Shown: one piece after another, positions 58,569 through 64,000 of the stretch | Layout of the letters: every line of letters starts with the position of its first letter | Numbering within the stretch: position 1 is the first letter of the stretch | Position numbers and translations under genes: made by a program | Origin: Arthrobacter alkaliphilus | GTDB lineage: Bacteria; Actinomycetota; Actinomycetes; Actinomycetales; Micrococcaceae | Reading direction: 5' to 3' | Assembly: GCF_021483235.1 (NCBI RefSeq) | Contig: NZ_JAKEEC010000008.1 | Coordinates: forward strand, 1-64,000 | Length of the DNA: 64,000 nt | Notes under the pieces: generated by a model | Database searches by the model: none | Told to the model about the DNA's origin: nothing | Seen by the model: only the letters and a program-made list of their open reading frames with translations

Positions 58569-59849
58569 TCACGCCGGATTCCGCGCCGCCGAGGGCTTCC
58601 GGCGTGCGAAATCCGGGGCGTGCTCCGGACGTGGTCCGAAGGCGATCATGAGCGCGGGGATTTTGCCGAACCACGGCAGGTGGCGTGCGATAAAGACCAG
58701 CGGACTCGGCGGCCCCGCCAGCTGGCCCTTCACAGCGGGGGCAAAGACTGCTTGTTGGATGAGGAGCTGGACCTGCTGGATGACCACCGTGGGAAACCAT
58801 CTGCGCTTCTGGACTGACGCGAGCTCGCACTCGCCGAGGGTACCGCGGAGCAGCGGCAGGGCGATGCGCTGCGCCGCGGCAACGGCGTCCTGGACGGCAA
58901 GGTTGATCCCCACGCCCCCGGCCGGCGACATGGCGTGCGCGGCATCTCCGATGAGGAGGAGCCCTGGTTTGTGCCATGGCTTGATCCGGTTGAGCTTCAC
59001 GTCGAGCAAATGAAGATCGTCTATAGACCCGATTTCATCCAAGCGGTCCGCCAAGTCGGGGCGAAGGCCGGCAACACGCGCGCGGAATCTCTCGACTCCT
59101 TCGGCGCGGAGCTGGGCGTCCTTGCCTTTCTCCGCAATGTAGGCAATCTGGTAGAAATCTTTGCGCGTCAGGCTGAGCAACATCTCCTTGCCGGAGAACC
59201 GCGGCATGATGGAGGCCAATTGGGCCTGTTCGTCCGCGTGGCGGGAGAGCCTGAACCACCAAGTGTCGAAGGGAACCGGGAATTCGCGGGGGATCAAGCC
59301 TGCCCTTTGCCGCAGCACCGAGCTGCGGCCGTCGCAGGCCACTGTCAACGTTGCGCGTAGCTCACCCGTCCCGGTTTCCACCCCCGACTCCGCGTCCCGC
59401 GTCCGGTACACGACCCCGGCGACCTTCCCGCCGTCGTCGTGCAGCAGGTCCGTGGCTTCAGTATTCATCCGGAGGGTGAACTGCGGCTCCTGCCGGGCGG
59501 CGTCGACCAGGAAATTCAGGAGGTCCCACTGCGGAACCATGGCGACGTAGTCGTAAGGCGCCTTGAGGCGGTCGAAGGCCGCCAAGGTCACTTCGCCGTC
59601 GGGCGTGGGTAGCTTGAAATTGCCGAGTTTGCTTTGGGGGAGGGCCCGGAATCCCTCGCCAAGTCCGAGCTCGTCCAGCAGGCGGATGGTGGAGGGATGG
59701 ACGGTGTCGCCGCGGAAGTCGCGCAGGAAATCGGCGTGCTTCTCGAGGACGGTGACGTCGACGCCGGCGCGGGCGAGCAGGAGCCCGAGCATCACCCCCG
59801 CGGGTCCGCCACCGACTACGACGCAGGTGGTGCTTTCGAAATGGTCCAT
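58569..59849 (-). CDS. FAD-dependent monooxygenase (PHBH fold)
   Basis: 426 aa. Class A flavoprotein hydroxylase features: CVVVGGGPAGVMLGLLLARAGVDVTVLEKH (FAD ADP-binding GxGxxG), the DG motif in VACDGRSSVLRQRAG, and the GD motif in LLIGDAAHAMSPAGGVGINLAVQDAVAAA. The start (MDHFESTTCVVVGGGPAG) looks complete. It is similar to FAD-dependent oxidoreductases often found beside transporters or regulators, but the substrate cannot be told. It lies 63 bp upstream of the ABC-F gene on the same strand. Confidence 0.9.
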   Translation of the reverse strand: MDHFESTTCVVVGGGPAGVMLGLLLARAGVDVTVLEKHADFLRDFRGDTVHPSTIRLLDELGLGEGFRALPQSKLGNFKLPTPDGEVTLAAFDRLKAPYDYVAMVPQWDLLNFLVDAARQEPQFTLRMNTEATDLLHDDGGKVAGVVYRTRDAESGVETGTGELRATLTVACDGRSSVLRQRAGLIPREFPVPFDTWWFRLSRHADEQAQLASIMPRFSGKEMLLSLTRKDFYQIAYIAEKGKDAQLRAEGVERFRARVAGLRPDLADRLDEIGSIDDLHLLDVKLNRIKPWHKPGLLLIGDAAHAMSPAGGVGINLAVQDAVAAAQRIALPLLRGTLGECELASVQKRRWFPTVVIQQVQLLIQQAVFAPAVKGQLAGPPSPLVFIARHLPWFGKIPALMIAFGPRPEHAPDFARRKPSAARNPA

Positions 59850-59942
59850 GGCCGCTCCCCAACGATTGCCGCAACTAATTCACCAAGCGTTGAATTAAGT
59901 GTGCACCTGCCGGGAAAGGCCTGTCCAGAGCGGCTGCGACGC

Positions 59943-61958
59943 TTAGCCGGCGGCGGTCAGGAACGATTTGAGCAGCGGGCCGCTGGTTGTCGCACCGAGG
60001 CCGCCGTCCTCCACGAACACTGCCACGGCCAGGTCTCCGTGCACTGCGACGATCCAGGCGTGCGTCTTAGGCGGGTTGTCCTTTCCGAATTCGGCCGTCC
60101 CGGTCTTGGCACCCACGGGCGCCCCCGGCACGGACGCGAGGAAACCGGCGTGGCCGGAGGTCACTACGGCCCTCATCATGTCGCTCAGCGCTGCTGCCTC
60201 GGCAGGGGTGACCGGCTTGTCGGAGGCGGGTGCGGTGGCTAGTGCGGTGGGAGAGACCGGCGCAGCGGAGGCCGACGCTGAAGGGGATCCCGACGCCGAC
60301 GCCGGGCTGGCCGTCGGCGTGGCACCCGCAGACGGTGAGGCTGCGCCGGGGTTCAGAACGAGTTGCGGCGACAAAGGCGCGCCATGGGCGACTGAACCGG
60401 CCATGACGGCCGCCGCGAGCGGAGAAAGCAATACTTTGCCCTGGCCGATCATCGAAGCCGCGTGCTCGGTGCCATCGGCGCTTCCGGGGACGGAGCCCAG
60501 GAAGGCATCGGCACCCAACTTCGGGGCTTGGACCGCCACTCCCAAAGAGGCCGCGGCGGATTCAAGCTGGGCTTGGCTGACCTTGTCCCTGGCGTTGATG
60601 AAGGCAGTGTTGCATGAATGCGCGAATGCGTCCCGCAGAGCAACAGAACCGAGCGCCGACTCCGGATAACCTTCGGCATTCTTGAAGGTCCGGCCGTCCA
60701 CAGTAATGGTCGGCGTGCATTCAACCTTGGAGTCCGGGGTCATTCCATTGCGGATCAAGGCGAGGGAATCAACGATCTTGAACGTGGAGCCCGGGGCGTA
60801 CTGACCCAGCATTGCCGTGTTGTACCCGTTGCTTCCAGGGCCGGAGGCCGCTGCCAGGACAGCTCCGGTGGACGGGCGGAGCGCCACGATTGCCGAGGCC
60901 GGGCCGACACCCGCCAACGTGTCTTCGGCGAGCTGTTGCAAGCGCGGATCCAGCGTGGTCTTCAAAGGATCTCCAGGCTTGGCATCGACGGCGAAAAGCA
61001 CCCGGCGAGGATCCGGCTTGGCTGCCTTGAGCTGTTCATCCGTCATGCCCTGCGGCCGGGCCTTGATAGAGACCGCATCCTGGCCTCGAAGCCGGGCGTC
61101 GTACTGTTCCTCCAGGCCGCCGGTCCCTACGACATCTCCGGCTTTCAGGGCACCCCCGGCTTTTTGGATCTGTTCGGCGCTGGCCTCAGCGACGCTACCC
61201 AGCACAGGGCGTGCGAAGGTACGTGTCGGTGCCAAGGGCAGGGAGTCCGGAATGCCACGGGCGCCCGGAATTGCTGCAATCTGCTGGTCAGTGATGGTCC
61301 GGCCTTCTTGACGCAGCGTGATGGCGCTGACGAAGGCCTGCGGGCCCGCTGCCTGGACCTGCTTCACATACGCGGCTTCGTCCACACCGACGAGTTGCGC
61401 AAGCTTTGCCGCCGAAGCCGCAGGGTCGGCTGATCCGATGGTGGTCTTATCAATGCCGACGTAAACCACGGGACGGTAGCTGATCAATTTCGCGTCACCG
61501 GCACCAAGGATTTCCGCCCTGGCAGGCGGGGTGACCGTTTTCTCGAGGACTTCGCCGTCCTTCAGGTCCGGTTCCAGGAGCGCGGAATTCCATTGGACGG
61601 CCCACTTGTCGCCCGATTTCTTCAGGGCGGCCTGCGAGGTGTACTTCCACTCAGCGCTTCCGATCTTCCACGTGAAGTTGAGCGGCAGCGACGCTTTGTC
61701 GCCGTCGAGCTTCACCGCTCCGCTTTCAACCGCAGGCTTGGCCGGATCGAGGGCGGCAAACACCGCTTTGAGTTGCTCGTTTGCCGCTGCGGCACCCTTG
61801 CCGTCAACGGCGAGCGATCCGACGTCGAGCGCCGCGAGGGACGACGCGAGTTGCTTGGCTGCGCCCTCGGCGCCGGAGCGGCCGTCATCACAAGCAGATA
61901 GCGAGCCGGCAATCATCAGGGCGGCAAGCCCCAGGACAAGTTTCTTGGTTTTCCCCAT
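59943..61958 (-). CDS. Penicillin-binding transpeptidase, lipoprotein with MecA-like N-terminal domain
   Basis: 671 aa from MGKTKKLVLGLAALMIAGSLSAC; LSAC is a lipobox, so it should be lipid-anchored on the outside. An NTF2-like MecA_N domain covers about residues 35-150, then the PBP dimerisation domain (LISYRPVVYVGIDKTTIGS to about 300). The transpeptidase domain has the active-site Ser in APGSTFKIVDSL (about 389), SCN in HSCNTAF (about 449) and KTGTAEF (about 619), so it looks catalytically competent. A Ser/Ala/Pro-rich insert (ASPASASGSPSASASAAPVSPTA, about residues 535-570) sits inside the domain, on the order of 50 residues. Class B enzyme by order of domains. It cross-links peptidoglycan and may have low beta-lactam affinity, as MecA does. 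Confidence 0.92.
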   Translation of the reverse strand: MGKTKKLVLGLAALMIAGSLSACDDGRSGAEGAAKQLASSLAALDVGSLAVDGKGAAAANEQLKAVFAALDPAKPAVESGAVKLDGDKASLPLNFTWKIGSAEWKYTSQAALKKSGDKWAVQWNSALLEPDLKDGEVLEKTVTPPARAEILGAGDAKLISYRPVVYVGIDKTTIGSADPAASAAKLAQLVGVDEAAYVKQVQAAGPQAFVSAITLRQEGRTITDQQIAAIPGARGIPDSLPLAPTRTFARPVLGSVAEASAEQIQKAGGALKAGDVVGTGGLEEQYDARLRGQDAVSIKARPQGMTDEQLKAAKPDPRRVLFAVDAKPGDPLKTTLDPRLQQLAEDTLAGVGPASAIVALRPSTGAVLAAASGPGSNGYNTAMLGQYAPGSTFKIVDSLALIRNGMTPDSKVECTPTITVDGRTFKNAEGYPESALGSVALRDAFAHSCNTAFINARDKVSQAQLESAAASLGVAVQAPKLGADAFLGSVPGSADGTEHAASMIGQGKVLLSPLAAAVMAGSVAHGAPLSPQLVLNPGAASPSAGATPTASPASASGSPSASASAAPVSPTALATAPASDKPVTPAEAAALSDMMRAVVTSGHAGFLASVPGAPVGAKTGTAEFGKDNPPKTHAWIVAVHGDLAVAVFVEDGGLGATTSGPLLKSFLTAAG

Positions 61959-62040
61959 TTGCGCAATTATGCCTTCTCGGGCTGACAAGAATGAGACAAA
62001 TCACAGCACGTTGCGCTTTCGTGACGGTTCGCGAGGAGGG

Positions 62041-62433
62041 TCAGTCCCCGATGACAGCCTCGTCCTGGGCGTCGTCGTATGCGTCGCGGGCCTTGAGGAT
62101 GCTGGGGACATGGTCCTCCGCCCAAAGACGCAAGAGCGTCAAGGGTTCCAGTAAGGACGCTCCGAGCTCGGTCAGTTCGTAGTCGACGCGCGGCGGGACC
62201 TGGGCATGGACCGTTCGGGTGATGAGTCCGTCGCGTTCCAAGGTGCGGAGCGTCTGGGTCAGCACCTTGGGCGTCACCACATGGACCATCTTGCGAAGCT
62301 CCGAGAACCGGACGGGACCATCCGCGAGGACCTGGACCACCAACGAAGCCCATTTGTCACCGATGCGCTGAAAGATGACCCGGGACGGGCAATCAGGGTC
62401 AAGCACATTTGCTGGCAGGCTTCTGGTATCCAT
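62041..62433 (-). CDS. HxlR-family transcriptional regulator
   Basis: 130 aa from MDTRSLPANVLD. The HxlR signature is plain: DPDCPSRVIFQRIGDKWASLVVQVLADGPVRFSELRKMVHVVTPKVLTQTLRTLERDGLITRTVH, including the conserved Cys (about residue 15) that senses thiol-reactive compounds in related proteins. A start 12 codons upstream is possible. Divergent from an NAD(P)-binding oxidoreductase, with a palindrome in the gap. Likely represses that gene until an aldehyde, quinone or similar stress appears. Confidence 0.9.
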   Translation of the reverse strand: MDTRSLPANVLDPDCPSRVIFQRIGDKWASLVVQVLADGPVRFSELRKMVHVVTPKVLTQTLRTLERDGLITRTVHAQVPPRVDYELTELGASLLEPLTLLRLWAEDHVPSILKARDAYDDAQDEAVIGD

Positions 62434-62460
62434 GAGGTAACTAAGTTCCTTTGAAGCTAT

Positions 62461-62479
62461 CAGTATCAATTAGATACTG
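62461..62479. promoter_or_regulatory. Perfect palindrome: candidate HxlR operator
   Basis: CAGTATC (62461-62467), spacer AATTA, GATACTG (62473-62479) in the 82-bp gap between the HxlR gene and the oxidoreductase gene. The region 62453-62500 is A/T-rich compared with its surroundings and contains GATATTG just downstream. HxlR regulators typically bind such dyads between divergent genes. Confidence 0.65.
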
Positions 62480-62515
62480 TTTCGATATTGCAAGGATAGC
62501 AACCCAAGGAGAGTC

Positions 62516-63121
62516 ATGAAAATCGCAGTTTACGGCGCAACCGGCATGGTCGGAAGCCAGATAGTCAACGAATCCCTGACCCGCGGGCACGAGGTCACGG
62601 CGATCTCGCGCACGGGCTCGGAGGTCGCCGGAGCGAAATCCGTCGCCGCCGATCAGGCTGATGGGCGGACGTTCGCCGAGATCGCCAAAGCGCACGACGC
62701 CGTTATCCTCGCCACCGGGCCCAGCCGCACCGGCGGCGACCATGCTGAGTGGCTAGCTGCAATGGACACGGCATTCAGCAACGCGGAAGGGACGCGCCTC
62801 CTGATTGTCGGCGGCGCAGGAACCCTCGAGATCGACGGTGTGCGGCTCCTCGATTCGCCCGACTTCCCTGAGGCGTACAAGGCCGAAGCCACCACCGCGG
62901 CGACCGCCCTTGCCGCCGTCAAGGAAGCTCCAGAGACCCTGGACTGGACCGTGCTGGCACCAGCGCCGGTCATCCAGCCAGGTGAGCGTACCGCCATCTA
63001 CTCCACTGCCAAGGACACCCCGGCTGGCAGCACCATTTCCACCCAGGACTACGCCGTAGCGATGCTGGACGAAATCGAGACCCCGGCCCACCGCCGGATG
63101 CGCTTCACGGCAGCGAACTAA
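62516..63121 (+). CDS. NAD(P)H-binding oxidoreductase (atypical SDR, NmrA-like)
   Basis: 201 aa from ATG 62516 (AAGGAGAG five to six bases ahead). The N-terminal Rossmann loop is KIAVYGATGMVGSQIVNESLTRGHEVTAISRTGSE. AHDAVILATGPSRTGGDHAEW and RLLIVGGAGTLEIDGVRLLDSPDFPEAYKAEA follow, with the family YKAEATTA in place of YxxxK. Small proteins of this kind act as flavin or quinone reductases or sense the NADPH ratio. Placed divergently from the HxlR gene, the pair looks like a self-contained redox-stress module. Confidence 0.9.
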   Translation: MKIAVYGATGMVGSQIVNESLTRGHEVTAISRTGSEVAGAKSVAADQADGRTFAEIAKAHDAVILATGPSRTGGDHAEWLAAMDTAFSNAEGTRLLIVGGAGTLEIDGVRLLDSPDFPEAYKAEATTAATALAAVKEAPETLDWTVLAPAPVIQPGERTAIYSTAKDTPAGSTISTQDYAVAMLDEIETPAHRRMRFTAAN

Positions 63122-63124
63122 CGC

Positions 63125-63262
63125 AACGCCCGCTCACCTACCGGGGCACATAGGTGACCGGGCGTCGGGGGAATGTGGCACATAGGTGACCGGGCGTCGG
63201 GGATGTTTCCGCCGTAGGTGACCGGGCGTCGGGGATTTTTCCGGCATAGGTGACCGGGCGTC
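63125..63262. repeat. 32-bp-period array of AGGTGACCGGGCGTC, inverted relative to the 56.6-kb array
   Basis: AGGTGACCGGGCGTC occurs exactly at 63152, 63184, 63216 and 63248, each 32 bp apart. A reversed, one-mismatch copy (AACGCCCGCTCACCT) is at 63125-63139 and can pair with the first of these to form a hairpin (63126-63165). The array fills the 149-bp gap between convergent genes and may stop transcription there. It is the reverse complement of the unit at 56562-56672. Confidence 0.9.
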
Positions 63263-63270
63263 TGAGGGGG

Positions 63271-64000
63271 TTACGCGCCCAAACCGAGCCCGGGTACCTG
63301 CAGTCCGAATATGTCTTTCAAAGCATATTTAGCTGCGTGGTACCCGGGCATTCCTGTTACTCCGGGTCCTGGAGGCGTGGACGAGGAACACAGATACACC
63401 CCGGGCAACGGCGTCCGCCACGGCACAGGGGAGAGCACGGGACGGCGCACCAGCCCCCGAATGTCCATCAGCCCCGCGCTGAAATCGCCGCCTTGGTAGT
63501 TCGCGTTATAGTCGGCCAAACCCGCCGCCGTCGTCGTCTTCCAGCCAATAACCAGGTCGCGGAAGCCCGGCGCGAATTCCTCGATCCGGGACATGACCGC
63601 CTGGGCCATGTCCACGGTCGACCCCTTCGGTACATGGCAGTAGGACCAGAGAATATGCCGCTCGGCGGGTGCACGCCCCGGATCCACGATGGATGGCTGG
63701 GCCACCAGGACGTACGGCTTCTCGGGATGCCGGCCGCCCGCTACCAGGTTCTCGGCCTCGGCCATCGCGGCACGCGTACCACCCACGTGCACCGTCCCTG
63801 CTTCAGCCAGCCCCGGAGCTGTCCAAGGCACCGGCCCGGAAAGGATGAAATCGACCTTGCACGCCGCATTCCCGAATCGGAATGTTTCCAGCAACCGCCG
63901 ATACCGGTCGGGGAGTGCCGTACCGGCAATCCGCAGCAGACCCGGTGGCGCAACGTCAAGTAGGATCGCCTTCGCTGGACCCATCTCTTCCAATGAACCG
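63271..64000 (-). CDS. Phytoene-desaturase-like FAD oxidoreductase, C-terminal part (5' end outside window)
   Basis: The frame stays open to the right edge, so only the last 243 or so codons are present. The end VYLCSSSTPPGPGVTGMPGYHAAKYALKDI is characteristic of the phytoene dehydrogenase/amine-oxidase FAD family (C-terminal flavin-binding segment). Also visible are LWSYCHVPKGSTVDMAQAVMSRIEEFAPGFRDLVIG and GGDFSAGLMDIRGLVRRPVLSPVPWRTPLPG, typical of actinobacterial members annotated as NAD(P)/FAD-dependent oxidoreductases. No crt gene is visible, so a carotenoid role is not established. Convergent with the NmrA-like gene. Confidence 0.85.
   Translation of the reverse strand, partial: GSLEEMGPAKAILLDVAPPGLLRIAGTALPDRYRRLLETFRFGNAACKVDFILSGPVPWTAPGLAEAGTVHVGGTRAAMAEAENLVAGGRHPEKPYVLVAQPSIVDPGRAPAERHILWSYCHVPKGSTVDMAQAVMSRIEEFAPGFRDLVIGWKTTTAAGLADYNANYQGGDFSAGLMDIRGLVRRPVLSPVPWRTPLPGVYLCSSSTPPGPGVTGMPGYHAAKYALKDIFGLQVPGLGLGA

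Noticed and set aside
63271..64000. Carotenoid biosynthesis cluster
   Set aside because: Only one truncated desaturase-like gene is visible and no crtB, crtE or similar neighbour; the family is used for many other reactions.

Overview
The window is high-GC DNA from an actinobacterium, most likely the family Micrococcaceae (Arthrobacter, Pseudarthrobacter or Paenarthrobacter type). This rests on gene content and order: split three-gene pnt transhydrogenase, IclR-controlled protocatechuate operon with a QsuB-type dehydratase, CsoR-copZ-copA copper operon, rpsF-ssb-rpsR-rplI near dnaB, CE1759-type FMN reductase. The genus is an inference. No rRNA, tRNA, CRISPR array, integrase or transposase was found.

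Layout. 1-4529: a truncated secreted polysaccharide deacetylase and pntAA-pntAB-pntB. 4662-10559: an MFS efflux pump, a DinB-like protein, and a giant secreted RCC1-repeat protein lying between two perfect 35-bp direct repeats that copy the 3' end of the neighbouring IclR gene. This is a probable insertion. 10525-23436: a complete catabolic block that takes up shikimate/quinate-type acids (MFS at 22120), oxidises and dehydrates them to protocatechuate (aroE-like and qsuB), cleaves the ring (pcaHG) and completes the beta-ketoadipate pathway (pcaB, D, C, F, I, J). Two IclR regulators and recognisable operator-like repeats bracket it. 23633-27418: small conserved genes, a MoaD/beta-propeller pair, a hairpin-rich gene-free stretch and an EAL-domain protein. 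27463-30501: copper resistance operon with two CsoR-type operators. 30511-36237: housekeeping and accessory membrane genes.

36270-42775: dnaB with a DnaA-box cluster upstream, then rplI-rpsR-ssb-rpsF whose leader can sequester its own ribosome-binding site. This gene set often lies near the actinobacterial chromosome origin, but oriC itself is not in the window. 42980-49365: membrane proteins, an M18 aminopeptidase, and a two-component system next to an ABC-2 exporter. 49531-55169: a PAP2/diacylglycerol-kinase fusion and a MacAB-like exporter with a small partner protein. 55233-64000: an MFS protein, ABC-F ATPase, FAD monooxygenase, penicillin-binding lipoprotein, an HxlR/NAD(P)-binding pair with a clear operator, and a truncated phytoene-desaturase-like gene.

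Two arrays of an unnamed short repeat, both with an exact 32-bp period and in mainly opposite orientation, flank the 56.8-63.1 kb block. With the 35-bp duplication around the RCC1 gene, they are the least explained structures in the window.
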